Shown: positions 53,349 through 61,754 of the stretch, piece by piece
How the letters are laid out: the number at the start of each line of letters is the position of its first letter
Position numbering within the stretch: the stretch's first letter is position 1
Assembly (NCBI RefSeq): GCF_006569185.2
Contig: NZ_VIGC02000002.1
Coordinates: forward strand, 62,001 to 126,000
Direction: 5' to 3'
DNA: 64,000 nucleotides
Source: Litorilinea aerophila
GTDB taxonomy: Bacteria; Chloroflexota; Anaerolineae; Caldilineales; Caldilineaceae
Position numbers and translations under genes: made by a program
Notes under the pieces: model-generated
Told to the model about the DNA's origin: nothing
Seen by the model: only the letters and a program-made list of their open reading frames with translations
Database searches by the model: none

Positions 53349-53377
53349 TTGACGGCCGCGCTCCCTGCCGCTATACT
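53349..53377 (+). promoter_or_regulatory. Promoter of the riboflavin-transport operon
   Basis: TTGACG at 53349-53354 and TATACT at 53372-53377 are 17 bp apart, just after the upstream stop codon and about 28 bp before the riboswitch. Confidence 0.75.
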
Positions 53378-53404
53378 GATACACAAATCGAATACGACTG
53401 ACAG

Positions 53405-53588
<184 letters not shown>

Positions 53589-53599
53589 TGACAGAGACA

Positions 53600-53632
53600 G
53601 CGCAACCGGAAAGGCCGGTTGGCGCCTCTTTG
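53600..53632 (+). terminator. Riboswitch expression-platform terminator
   Basis: GCGC and AACCGG (53600-53609) pair with CCGGTT and GCGC (53615-53625, one bulged G) around AAAGG. CTCTTTGT follows. It starts 12 bp after the riboswitch core, the usual place for the controlled terminator. Confidence 0.65.
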
Positions 53633-53654
53633 TGCTACGGATTTGTGCTACGGA
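53629..53654. repeat. Two 13-bp tandem repeats
   Basis: TTTGTGCTACGGA occurs twice without a gap, between the first and second hairpins of the riboflavin operon leader. Confidence 0.9.
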
Positions 53655-53655
53655 A

Positions 53656-53694
53656 AACGCCCCGGAGTCTTGACATCCAAGACTTCGGGGCGTT
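53656..53694 (+). other. 17-bp hairpin in the riboflavin operon leader
   Basis: AACGCCCCGGAGTCTTG (53656-53672) pairs with CAAGACTTCGGGGCGTT (53678-53694) with one G-U wobble and loop ACATC. No T-run follows. Its right arm ACTTCGGG (53682-53689) could pair instead with CCCGAAGT (53823-53830) of the next hairpin. Confidence 0.7.
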
Positions 53695-53819
53695 GTGATC
53701 CGGCGGGCAGCTAACCCCGCCAGGAAGCCCGTGGACACCGAGGAGGCGCCTGCCGTCTGATGCCTGGCCGGTGGGCTGTGTCCCCGCGGGCTGGGCCCTG
53801 GGGAGGCGAGACGTGGACA

Positions 53820-53860
53820 GGTCCCGAAGTGTACAGATGAAACTTCGGGACCTTCTTCAT
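53820..53860 (+). terminator. Second terminator-like hairpin in the riboflavin operon leader
   Basis: GGTCCCGAAGT (53820-53830) pairs exactly with ACTTCGGGACC (53842-53852) and is followed by TTCTTCATT. It lies about 53 bp before the permease start. Confidence 0.5.
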
Positions 53861-53912
53861 TGGAACTTTATTGGAAGAGGAGCCCGGAGAGAATGAGGAG
53901 AAGAGCGCGGCC

Positions 53913-54755
53913 ATGACCTTCGAAGCAAAGGTGAAAACCCAGACGGACCGTCCCCGGGGCGAGGGGACCTCAGCGCCGGGGCATTCAGCGGGCTGGCTCC
54001 TGCAACACCTGGAGTACCTGCTGGTGCCGGTGGTGTTGGGGCTGGGCCTCTTCGTGTGGGATCGGCTGGTGGTGTGGCAGGGCTATCCGCCCTTCATCCT
54101 GCCGGCACCGGCGGTTGTCTTTCGCAAATTTCTGCTCACCCTCCAGGATGGCACCCTGGTCCGCCACGGCCTGGTGACCCTGCTGGAGGTCCTTTTGGGA
54201 CTGGCCCTGGGCCTGAGTCTGGCCTTCGTCCTGGGCTATTGGCTGGGGAAACATCGGGGCGCGGAGCGGCTGCTCTCTCCCTACATCGTGGCCAGCCAGA
54301 GCGTGCCCATCGTGGCCATTGCCCCGCTGCTGGTCATCTGGTTTGGCAGCGGCCTGCTGAGCAAAGTCCTGGTTTGCGGGCTCATCACCTTCTTTCCCAC
54401 CCTGGTCAGCACCATGGTGGGCATCCGCAACGTGGACCGGGACCTCTACGACCTCATGCGCAGCCTGCGGGCCAGCCGCTGGCAGATCTTCCGGCTGTTG
54501 GAGCTGCCGGCCGCGCTGCCCATCATCTTCGGCGGGCTAAAGCTGAGTGTGATCTTGGCGGTGGTGGGCGCCGTGGTGGGCGAATTCTCCGGCGCGGATG
54601 TGGGGCTGGGCTTCCTGATCAACCTGGCCCGGGGCGTGTTGGACACGCCGCTGATGTTCGTCGCCGTGATCGCCCTGATCCTGCTGGCCCAGCTCTTGTA
54701 TCTGGGCGTCTCCCTGTTGGAGAGCTACTGCCTGCGCTGGCAGCGGGCAGCCTGA
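53913..54755 (+). CDS. ribX: Riboflavin-type ABC transporter permease
   Basis: The 280-residue protein has about six membrane segments and the BPD_transp_1 coupling region (RSLRASRWQIFRLLELPAALPIIFGGLKLS, a variant EAA loop). It resembles the SsuC/ThiX/RibX permease group for aromatic or heterocyclic nutrients. The FMN riboswitch upstream points to riboflavin, and the RibX name is given on that basis. ATG 53913 was chosen; GAGGAG lies 12 bases upstream. TTG 53871 would add 14 acidic residues but has no ribosome site. The binding-protein gene starts 36 bp after the stop. Confidence 0.85.
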   Translation: MTFEAKVKTQTDRPRGEGTSAPGHSAGWLLQHLEYLLVPVVLGLGLFVWDRLVVWQGYPPFILPAPAVVFRKFLLTLQDGTLVRHGLVTLLEVLLGLALGLSLAFVLGYWLGKHRGAERLLSPYIVASQSVPIVAIAPLLVIWFGSGLLSKVLVCGLITFFPTLVSTMVGIRNVDRDLYDLMRSLRASRWQIFRLLELPAALPIIFGGLKLSVILAVVGAVVGEFSGADVGLGFLINLARGVLDTPLMFVAVIALILLAQLLYLGVSLLESYCLRWQRAA

Positions 54756-54791
54756 TGGTGTGGAATCCGACTTCAACGGAATGGAGTGACT

Positions 54792-55802
54792 ATGCGCAAA
54801 CTCAAGCTTGTGACACTTCTGCTGGCGGCCGTTCTCCTGGCCCTGGCCGGGTGCAGCCCCATCACGCCGCCGGGACAAGGGACAGGGGACGTCCCGGCCC
54901 TGACGCCCGTCACCCTGGGCGTGGGCTTCATCCCCAACGTTCAGTTCGCGCCCTTCTATGTGGGCATCGATCAAGGCTTCTTCGCCGCGGAAGGACTGGC
55001 CATTAACCTGGACTACGGCTTCGAAAACGATTACCTGAAACTGGTGGGCACCAACCAGCTTCAGTTCATGGTCGGCAGCGGAGACCAGGTGGTGTTGGGA
55101 CGGGCCCAGGGCTTGCCCGTCCGCTACATCATGGCCTGGTATACCCGCTATCCCGTGGTGATCTTCGCCAAAAAGGACGCCGGCATCGTCCAGCCCGCCG
55201 ACCTGGCCGGCAAGCGCATCGGCATCCCAGGCCCCTTCGGCGCGTCGTACGTGGCCCTGCGGGGCATCCTGGAGGCGGCCGGCCTGGAGGAACAGGACGT
55301 TCACCTGGAGAGCATCGGCTTCACCCAGGCGGCGGCTGTGAGCGAAGGGTTGGTGGATGCGGCCGTGGACTACGGCGTCAATGGGCCGGTCATCCTGGCC
55401 CAGGCCGGCATCGAGACCACCCAGATCGCGCTGGACGACTACCTGCAGATCCCTTCCAACGGCCTGATCTCCAACGACCAGACCCTGGAGCAGCATCCTG
55501 AGCTGGCGCGCCGGCTGGTGCGGGCGACCCTCCGCTCCATTCAATACACCCTGGAGCACCCGGACGAGGCCTTCGAGATTGCCCTGAAATTTGTGCCGGA
55601 AGCCGGGGGCGAAAATCGGGCGGCCAATCGCGCCGTCTTCGACGCCGTGTTGGCCTATTGGCAGCGCCGGCCCGGCACTCAGCCCGGCGCAACCCGGCTG
55701 GAAGACTGGCAGGCCGCGGTGGCATTCATGCAGCGTATCGGGCTGGTGGACAGCCCGGTGCCGGCGGAGGAGCTCTTCACCAATGAATTCGTCGTCGAAT
55801 GA
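54792..55802 (+). CDS. ribY: Riboflavin-type ABC substrate-binding lipoprotein
   Basis: The 336-residue product has a lipoprotein signal (LLLAAVLLALAGC, Cys at residue 20) and an NMT1/THI5-like binding fold: VGFIPNVQFAPFYVGIDQGFFAAEGL, LVGTNQLQFMVGSGDQV and IGIPGPFGASY. These proteins bind thiamine precursors, sulfonates or flavins; here the operon's FMN riboswitch favours riboflavin. ATG 54792 is preferred because GGAG is five bases upstream; GTG 54786 is also in frame. The C-terminus overlaps the ATPase gene by 20 bp, so all three genes form one operon. Confidence 0.88.
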   Translation: MRKLKLVTLLLAAVLLALAGCSPITPPGQGTGDVPALTPVTLGVGFIPNVQFAPFYVGIDQGFFAAEGLAINLDYGFENDYLKLVGTNQLQFMVGSGDQVVLGRAQGLPVRYIMAWYTRYPVVIFAKKDAGIVQPADLAGKRIGIPGPFGASYVALRGILEAAGLEEQDVHLESIGFTQAAAVSEGLVDAAVDYGVNGPVILAQAGIETTQIALDDYLQIPSNGLISNDQTLEQHPELARRLVRATLRSIQYTLEHPDEAFEIALKFVPEAGGENRAANRAVFDAVLAYWQRRPGTQPGATRLEDWQAAVAFMQRIGLVDSPVPAEELFTNEFVVE

Positions 55803-56613
55803 ACGGGCGGTGGAGTGGCCGCCGCCATCGTCCGGCGTCGGCCAGCCCCTCCTGGTGGTCGACGGCGTGGGCAAATCCTTCACCGAAGGCCCGACGCCCA
55901 TCCGTGCCCTCCAAACCGTGAGCCTTCAGGTCCAGCCCGGCGAGATCGTCTGCCTGCTGGGCCCCAGCGGCAGCGGCAAGAGCACCTTGCTGCGCATTGT
56001 GGGCGGCCTGATCCGCCCGGACCGGGGCCGGGTCTGGTTTGACGGCCAGCCGGTGCAGGAACCTCACCCCAGCATGGGTTTCATCTTCCAGAGCACCAAC
56101 CTGATGCCCTGGCGCACGGTGCTGGACAATGTGCTGCTGCCTGTGGAGGTGCAAAAGGGGCGAGTGGAGGCCCGGGACCGGGAGCAGGCCCAGGAGCTCC
56201 TGGCCCTGGTGGGCCTGGACGGCTTCAGCCATCTCTATCCCCGACAACTCTCAGGTGGCATGGCCCAACGGGTGGTGCTGGCCCGGACCCTGCTCCATGG
56301 CGCCCGTCTGCTGCTGATGGATGAGCCCTTCGGCGCGCTGGATGCCCTGACCCGGGAACGGATGAACCTGGAGCTGCTGCGGATCCATCGCCTGCAGGCC
56401 AAAACCATCCTCATGGTGACCCACAGCATTGCCGAGGCCGTCTTCCTGGCCGACCGGGTGCTGGTGATGAGCGAGCGGCCCGGCCGCATCGTGGCCCAGC
56501 TCCCGGTGGACCTGCCCCGCCCCCGCACCATTGACATGATGGCCGGCGAAGCCTTCGGCCGCCTGACCCTGCAGGTCCGCCGGTACATCGGCGAAGTAGG
56601 GGAGCTGGACTGA
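55783..56613 (+). CDS. ABC transporter ATPase of the riboflavin-type system
   Basis: The 276-residue ATPase has Walker A GPSGSGKST (about residue 63), Q-loop FQSTNLMPWRTV, signature LSGGMAQRV, Walker B LLLMDEPFGALDA and switch His in MVTHSIAEAV. The overall pattern matches SsuB/TauB/ThiZ-type nutrient importers. ATG 55783 lies in the end of ribY with GGAGGAG ten bases upstream. It energises the permease encoded first in the operon. Spacing and coupling leave little doubt that it belongs to this transporter. Confidence 0.93.
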   Translation: MNSSSNERAVEWPPPSSGVGQPLLVVDGVGKSFTEGPTPIRALQTVSLQVQPGEIVCLLGPSGSGKSTLLRIVGGLIRPDRGRVWFDGQPVQEPHPSMGFIFQSTNLMPWRTVLDNVLLPVEVQKGRVEARDREQAQELLALVGLDGFSHLYPRQLSGGMAQRVVLARTLLHGARLLLMDEPFGALDALTRERMNLELLRIHRLQAKTILMVTHSIAEAVFLADRVLVMSERPGRIVAQLPVDLPRPRTIDMMAGEAFGRLTLQVRRYIGEVGELD

Positions 56614-56628
56614 AGGACCGGGTTCAGA

Positions 56629-56657
56629 TTGACGCTGCCAGGTCCATATGGTACGCT
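56629..56657 (+). promoter_or_regulatory. Promoter for gltX
   Basis: TTGACG at 56629-56634 and TACGCT at 56652-56657 are 17 bp apart, leaving a leader of about 140 nt before gltX. Confidence 0.55.
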
Positions 56658-56688
56658 TGGGGCAATTCTGAAGATGGCCCATCTGCCA

Positions 56689-56746
56689 CAAATGTGCGCT
56701 ACCCACCCCTGTTTCGCAGGGAACCAAGCAGATTCGCACACATTTG
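56689..56746 (+). other. Nested stem-loop in the gltX leader
   Basis: CAAATGTGCG (56689-56698) pairs with CGCACACATTTG (56735-56746) with a two-base bulge. Inside it, CCCTG and CAGGG form a smaller stem. There is no T-box consensus and no T-run, so its function is unclear. Confidence 0.45.
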
Positions 56747-56801
56747 GGAGATGAGCTTCTGAACATTCTTTCTTGGGACATACTCTGGCAAGGACGTTGG
56801 C

Positions 56802-58331
56802 ATGATGACCGAAAAAGGCAAAGGAGCACGGGTCCGTTTTGCGCCCAGCCCAACGGGCCCGCTTCATCTGGGGGGGCTGCGCACCGCCCTCTTCAACTGG
56901 CTCTACGCCCGCCACACCGGCGGTCAGTTCATCCTCCGCATCGAAGACACGGATCAGAAGCGCTACGATCCCCAAAGCCTGGATGAACTGATGGACGGCC
57001 TGCGCTGGCTGGGCCTGGACTGGGACGAAGGCCCGGACATCGGTGGGCCCTATGGGCCTTACATCCAAAGCCAACGCCGGGAAATCTATGCTGACTACGC
57101 GCAGAGGCTGGTGGAAAGCGGCCACGCCTACCGCTGCTACGCCACGGCGGAAGAGCTGGAGGCCATGCGGGCCGAACAGAAGGCCCGAGGCCTTCCCCAG
57201 GGCTACGACCGCCGCTACCGCTACATCAGCGACGAGGAGCGGGCGCGCCTGGAAGCCGAAGGGCGCCCCTCGGTCATCCGCTTTGCCGCCCCCCTGGAAG
57301 GCAAGACCGTCGTCCACGACCTCATCCGGGGCGACATCGAAATGGACAACAGCCGGATCAACGACCCGGTCCTGCTGAAGAGCGACGGCATGCCCACCTA
57401 CCACCTGGCCGTGGTGGTGGACGACCACCTCATGCGCATCACCCATGTCCTGCGCGGGGAGGAGTGGATTTCATCGGCGCCACTCCACAAACTCCTCTAC
57501 GATGCCTTTGGCTGGGAAATGCCCGTGCTGGTCCACCTGCCCGTCATCCTGGATCCCAGCGGCAAGGGCAAGATGAGCAAGCGTAAGAAGGTGGTGGGCG
57601 GCAAAGAGTACCTGGCCCTGGTGCGGGAGTTCCGGGAGGCGGGCTACCTGCCGGAGGCCATGTTCAACTTCCTGGTCAACGTGGGCTGGAACTTCGACCC
57701 GGAGCGGGAGATCTTCACCCGGGAGGAGGCCATCGAACGCTTCGACCTGGCCCAGATCAACCCCACCGCCGCCGCCCTGCCCTACGCCAAACTGGAGTGG
57801 CTCAACGGCGTCTACATTCGAGAAATGGATCCGGCTGAACTGCAAAAGCGGCTGGCCCCTTTCCTGGCCAAGCAATTGGGCCTGGATGAGGAAACCTTGC
57901 GTACCAGCCCGCGCCTGGCCAAACTGATCCCGTTGATTCAGGTGCGCATCAAGCTGCTCAGCGAAGCCGCCGACATCGTGGACTGGGCCTTCAAAGAGGC
58001 GTCGGAGATCACCTATCCGGATCCCACTCTGCTCATCGGCAAGAACATGGATACCGACCAGGCGGTGGCGGCCCTTCAGCGGGGGCTGGAGCTGCTGCGC
58101 AGCGTGGAGCCCTTCGATGCGGCCACCCTGGAGGCGGCCTTCCGTGCCGCCGCCGCGGAGATGAACGTGAAGGTGGGCAGCTTTTTCGCGCCCTTCCGGG
58201 TCGCCATCACCGGCAAAACCGTGGCCCCGCCCCTGTTTGAAAGCATGGAAGTATTGGGGCGAGAAGAGGTGGTCCGCCGGGTGGAAAACGCCCTCCAGGC
58301 CCTGGAAAGCTACGCCGCCCAGGCTGTCTGA
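56802..58331 (+). CDS. gltX: Glutamyl-tRNA synthetase
   Basis: The 509-residue class I synthetase has the HIGH-type motif APSPTGPLHLGGLRTALFNW near residue 12 and the KMSKR motif GKMSKRKK near residue 255, with the catalytic core segments FILRIEDTDQKR and ILRGEEW between. The C-terminal helical anticodon-binding part fills residues about 330-509. It charges tRNA-Glu, and in organisms using the transamidation route it may also charge tRNA-Gln. AAGGA precedes ATG 56802 by seven bases. A hairpin follows the stop and a tRNA-Gln gene is next on the same strand. Confidence 0.97.
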   Translation: MMTEKGKGARVRFAPSPTGPLHLGGLRTALFNWLYARHTGGQFILRIEDTDQKRYDPQSLDELMDGLRWLGLDWDEGPDIGGPYGPYIQSQRREIYADYAQRLVESGHAYRCYATAEELEAMRAEQKARGLPQGYDRRYRYISDEERARLEAEGRPSVIRFAAPLEGKTVVHDLIRGDIEMDNSRINDPVLLKSDGMPTYHLAVVVDDHLMRITHVLRGEEWISSAPLHKLLYDAFGWEMPVLVHLPVILDPSGKGKMSKRKKVVGGKEYLALVREFREAGYLPEAMFNFLVNVGWNFDPEREIFTREEAIERFDLAQINPTAAALPYAKLEWLNGVYIREMDPAELQKRLAPFLAKQLGLDEETLRTSPRLAKLIPLIQVRIKLLSEAADIVDWAFKEASEITYPDPTLLIGKNMDTDQAVAALQRGLELLRSVEPFDAATLEAAFRAAAAEMNVKVGSFFAPFRVAITGKTVAPPLFESMEVLGREEVVRRVENALQALESYAAQAV

Positions 58332-58375
58332 CGGGGTAGGCGGTCCCTGTCCCTGGCAAATTTTCCGTTGACAGC

Positions 58376-58399
58376 GGGGTCGGGTCGGCACCCGACCCC
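58376..58399 (+). terminator. Hairpin after gltX
   Basis: GGGGTCGGGT and ACCCGACCCC form a perfect 10-bp stem with loop CGGC, 44 bp after the stop. No T-run follows. Confidence 0.55.
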
Positions 58400-58464
58400 C
58401 TACCGGAACCAACTATGCGGTTCCAGCATAGACGAAAAAAGATGTGATTTTTTAACCCCATTTT

Positions 58465-58494
58465 TTGCCCGGTTTCAGGTGTATGTGGTATAGT
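58465..58494 (+). promoter_or_regulatory. Promoter for tRNA-Gln
   Basis: TTGCCC (58465-58470) and the extended -10 TGGTATAGT (hexamer 58489-58494) are 18 bp apart, ending 17 bp before the mature tRNA. Confidence 0.65.
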
Positions 58495-58511
58495 TGAAAA
58501 CAGTCAGGCGA

Positions 58512-58583
58512 TGGGGGATAGTTTAATCGGCAGAACGTCTGACTCTGGATCAGATAGTTGGGGTTCGAATCCCTGTCCCCCAG
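58512..58583 (+). tRNA. tRNA-Gln (anticodon CUG)
   Basis: The acceptor stem TGGGGGA pairs with TCCCCCA, with G as discriminator base. The anticodon stem-loop is TCTGA-CTCTGGA-TCAGA, giving anticodon CTG, which reads CAG. The T arm is TTGGGGTTCGAATCCCTG, with the invariant TTCGA. The 3' CCA is not encoded. It lies 180 bp after gltX. Confidence 0.95.
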
Positions 58584-58672
58584 CCTTCAAAGACCAAGTT
58601 CCCTGTGGGTCGCCAAACCATGAGCAGGGAACAAGGCCGAGCAGGCGTCCTGGTTCCGATGTTCATCTTGAA

Positions 58673-58714
58673 GTCGGGGCCGGGGCGCTTTCTTTTTTGC
58701 GCCTCAGCCCCGAC
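58673..58714. other. Stem-loop downstream of tRNA-Gln
   Basis: GTCGGGGC (58673-58680) pairs with GCCCCGAC (58707-58714) and GGCGC with GCGCC inside, leaving a T-rich loop (TTTCTTTTTT). It may end the tRNA transcript. Confidence 0.5.
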
Positions 58715-58966
58715 CACCGCATGCAGTGTTCCCATGCCATCCGTCCAGATGACCACAGATTGGGCCAGATTCCTCTCTGAACATCCTTTACCACTCTCTT
58801 TGCAGATTTGAATCGATCCACAGATTCCACAGATGCACACGGCTTTGTATCGAGCTCTATTTGGGCAATCTGTGGCTAAACTCAAGTGCAAAGATGGTGT
58901 ACTGGGGATGCCACTGAACTTCTGGTATAATCCTCCCGCGCAACGTTTTGTCATCTTGCCGTTACC
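58715..58966. other. Non-coding spacer with promoter candidate
   Basis: No gene is apparent. The segment CCACAGATTCCACAGATG near 58819 resembles short repeats scattered in many genomes. An extended -10, TGGTATAAT (hexamer 58926-58931), with a poor -35 probably drives the sugar ABC operon. Confidence 0.5.
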
Positions 58967-58992
58967 CATTGACCACAAGCATTGACCACAAG
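58967..58992. repeat. Two 13-bp tandem repeats before the sugar ABC operon
   Basis: CATTGACCACAAG occurs twice without a gap, ending directly at the ribosome-site region of the ATPase gene. Confidence 0.9.
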
Positions 58993-58994
58993 GG

Positions 58995-60560
58995 ATGGAT
59001 GCTAACGCCATGGCCCCGCCCACCAATTCGAGCACCCCTGTGGTGGCCCTGGAACATGTGAGCAAAACCTTTCCCGGTGTGCGAGCCGTGGACCAGGTCT
59101 CCCTGGCCGTCTACCCGGGCACGGTACATGGGCTGGTGGGCGAAAATGGCGCGGGCAAATCCACCCTGATCAAGATCCTGGCGGGTGCCGTCCCCAAGGA
59201 CGCCGGCCAGATCCGGGTCCACGGACAGCCCGCGACCATCAGCCATGTGCAGGATGCCCGACGCCTGGGCCTGGCCTTCGTGCACCAGGAGCTCAATCTG
59301 GTGCCCTACCTGGACGCGGCCGAAAATATCTTCCTGGGGCATCCCCTTCCCCAAACATGGTATGGCAAAATTCGCTGGCGCGAACTGCGCCGCCGCGCGG
59401 CCCAGATCCTGGACGAATTGGGGTGCGCCATCCCGGTGGATGTCCCCGTGGCACGGCTCTCGCCCGGGCAGCAGACCCTGGTGGCGGTCGCCCGGGCCTT
59501 TGCCGCCGATGCCGCACTGGTGGTGATGGATGAGCCGACCGCCACCCTGACGGAGCGGGAAATCGATTCGCTCTTTGCCGGGATCCGACGCCTGGTGCGC
59601 CAGGGGGCCGGCATCCTCTACGTCTCGCACCGCCTGGCTGAAATCTTCACCATCACCGACTGGGTAACGGTGATGCGGAATGGCCAGGTGGTGGCCACAC
59701 GTCCCACCCAGTCCTGGGATCAGGAGCAGTTGATCCGGGCCATGACCGGCCGCGCGCAGGAGGTCATCTTTCCCCCACGCAGGCAGCAGCCCGGCCCGCC
59801 CGTCCTCTGGGCCGAGGAGCTCCATGGCGAGCGGATCCAGGGCGTCTCTTTCACCCTGCACCAGGGCGAGGTCTTGGGGATTGCCGGCCTGATGGGTTCA
59901 GGCCGCTCGGAACTGCTGCACCTGCTGTTCGGCGCAGCCCGGCTGCGAGGGGGCAGGCTCTGGCTACAGACGCCGGCCGGCGCACGGCACCCTCTGACAC
60001 CCCGCTCTCCTGCCCATGCCCTGCGCCACGGCATTGCGCTGGCACCCGAGGAACGGCGCACCCAGGGGCTCCTCCTCTCCCGGCCGGTCTACGAAAATGT
60101 GACCCTGACCCACCTGGCCCGCTTTGCCCGGGGGCGCTTCCTGCTGGACCGGCAGCGTGAGCTGGACGCGACCCAACGGCTGGCCCAGAGCCTGGGGCTC
60201 AAAGCGGCCAGCCTGAAGCAGCCCGTCTACCAGCTTTCGGGTGGGAACCAGCAGAAGGTGGTCTTTGCCCGCTGTCTGGCCGGAACGTTGAAGATCCTCC
60301 TGCTGGATGAGCCGACCCGGGGCATCGATGTGGGCGCCAAATTGGAGGTGTATAAGCTGATTCAGGAGCTTACAGCGCAGGGCGTGGCCGTGGTGCTGGT
60401 CTCCTCGGAATTGCCTGAACTCCTCGCCCTGTCCGACCGGGTGCTGGTCCTCCATGAGGGACGTCCCGCCGGTATTCTGGATGCTACCGGGGCGGATCCG
60501 GAGGCGGTACTCCGCCGCTGCTACGGCGTGGATCGCCCGGCGGATGGGCCAATGCGCTAA
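58995..60560 (+). CDS. Sugar ABC transporter ATPase (RbsA/MglA/XylG type)
   Basis: The 521-residue protein contains two nucleotide-binding domains in tandem, as in ribose, galactose and xylose importers. Domain 1 has Walker A GENGAGKST, signature LSPGQQ and Walker B LVVMDEPTATL. Domain 2 has a degenerate Walker A, LMGSGRSEL, signature LSGGNQQK and Walker B ILLLDEPTRGID. The unusual second P-loop is normal for this family. ATG 58995 sits just after AGGG; ATG 59010 would have better spacing. The permease, binding protein and sugar kinase follow on the same strand. Confidence 0.95.
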   Translation: MDANAMAPPTNSSTPVVALEHVSKTFPGVRAVDQVSLAVYPGTVHGLVGENGAGKSTLIKILAGAVPKDAGQIRVHGQPATISHVQDARRLGLAFVHQELNLVPYLDAAENIFLGHPLPQTWYGKIRWRELRRRAAQILDELGCAIPVDVPVARLSPGQQTLVAVARAFAADAALVVMDEPTATLTEREIDSLFAGIRRLVRQGAGILYVSHRLAEIFTITDWVTVMRNGQVVATRPTQSWDQEQLIRAMTGRAQEVIFPPRRQQPGPPVLWAEELHGERIQGVSFTLHQGEVLGIAGLMGSGRSELLHLLFGAARLRGGRLWLQTPAGARHPLTPRSPAHALRHGIALAPEERRTQGLLLSRPVYENVTLTHLARFARGRFLLDRQRELDATQRLAQSLGLKAASLKQPVYQLSGGNQQKVVFARCLAGTLKILLLDEPTRGIDVGAKLEVYKLIQELTAQGVAVVLVSSELPELLALSDRVLVLHEGRPAGILDATGADPEAVLRRCYGVDRPADGPMR

Positions 60561-60577
60561 AAAAACGAATTCACGGA

Positions 60578-60616
60578 TCTGGAAAACACGTCTGGAAAGC
60601 ACGTCTGGAAAACACG
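60578..60616. repeat. Three 13-bp tandem repeats between ATPase and permease genes
   Basis: TCTGGAAAACACG, TCTGGAAAGCACG and TCTGGAAAACACG run head to tail and end seven bases before the permease start codon, where a ribosome site would be expected. Confidence 0.92.
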
Positions 60617-60622
60617 AAATCC

Positions 60623-61624
60623 ATGGAAAGCCGGTTGGAATCCCAAAACACCCAGGTTGCTCCTGAGTCCCTGCCCTTCTCCCGGCGGCGTCTCGGCCCG
60701 TGGCTCCGGGCATACGGCACCTTTGCCGGCCTGTTGGCCCTGTTTGTCACCTTTGCCCTGCTGCGGCCGGGCGTCTTCCTCAGCGTCAACAACCTGCGCA
60801 ACATCACCGAACAGGTGGCCATCCTGGCCATTGTGGCCACTGCGATGACGGTGGTGATGGTGGTGGGCGACTTTGACCTCTCGGTGGGGACGCTGGCCAG
60901 CCTGTGTGGCGTGGTGGTGGCGGATCTGCTCATCCGGGGCTTCGGACTGTGGCCCAGCATCGCCGTGGGGCTGGCAGTGGGCCTCCTGGCGGGCATGCTC
61001 AACGGCCTGCTGGTGGCGTACGCCGGCCTCTCGGCCTTTGTGGCTACCCTGGCCACCATGACCGCCTTTCGAGGCCTTTCCCTCTGGTACACCGGCGGCG
61101 CGACCCTGTTTTCGGGCATCGATGAATCATTCCGCTTCATCGGCCAGGGCATGACCGGCCCTGTCCCCAATTCGGTCTGGCTGATGCTGGCGGTGGTGGC
61201 GGTCACCTGGTTCCTGATGGAGCAGACTGCCTTTGGCCGCCGGCTGTACGCGGTGGGCGGCAACCCGGAAGCCTCTTTCCTGGCGGGCCTCCACGTGCGC
61301 CGGCTGCGCCTGGCCGCGTTTCTCTACTCCGGCCTGGGCGCGGCCATTGCCGGCATTGTGCTCACCAGCCGACTTTTCTCGGCCCACCCCACGGCTGGCG
61401 AGCCGTTGATGCTCACCTCCATTGCCGCGGTCTTCCTGGGCATGACCATGTTCCGGGAAGGGGAGGCCCACGTGCCGGGCACCGTGTTCGGCGTGCTGCT
61501 GTTGGGGGTGCTCAACAACGGCCTGAACATCCTGCACGTCAATTCCTACATCCAGAACGTCCTGACCGGCGCCATCATCGTGGCCGCCGTGTTGCTGTCG
61601 GGCCTGTCCCGCCGGGCACGCTAA
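60623..61624 (+). CDS. Sugar ABC transporter permease (RbsC/XylH type)
   Basis: The 333-residue protein has eight to ten membrane segments and the BPD_transp_2 pattern: NNLRNITEQVAILAIVATAMTVV near residue 54, then VGDFDLSVGTLASL, GLLVAYAGLSAFVATLATM, GGNPEASFLAGLHVRRLR and VFGVLLLGVLNNGLNIL. This group forms the channel for ribose, xylose and related sugars. The space before the start holds only the 13-bp repeats and no clear Shine-Dalgarno, so translation may depend on coupling with the ATPase gene 62 bp upstream. Confidence 0.94.
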   Translation: MESRLESQNTQVAPESLPFSRRRLGPWLRAYGTFAGLLALFVTFALLRPGVFLSVNNLRNITEQVAILAIVATAMTVVMVVGDFDLSVGTLASLCGVVVADLLIRGFGLWPSIAVGLAVGLLAGMLNGLLVAYAGLSAFVATLATMTAFRGLSLWYTGGATLFSGIDESFRFIGQGMTGPVPNSVWLMLAVVAVTWFLMEQTAFGRRLYAVGGNPEASFLAGLHVRRLRLAAFLYSGLGAAIAGIVLTSRLFSAHPTAGEPLMLTSIAAVFLGMTMFREGEAHVPGTVFGVLLLGVLNNGLNILHVNSYIQNVLTGAIIVAAVLLSGLSRRAR

Positions 61625-61754
61625 ACAGGGAGGTGCCTGCACGCCCGCTCCAAGCGCATCGTTCTGCCAGAGCCCCCCTGGCTTTGACCGTTAAAGACCG
61701 GTTCACGACCGGACACCATCCACAAACTCCAGGCCATTGCAAAGGATTGAACCC

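Noticed and set aside
56640-56801. T-box leader before gltX
   Set aside because: A stem-loop is present but there is no T-box consensus, no specifier arrangement and no following terminator.
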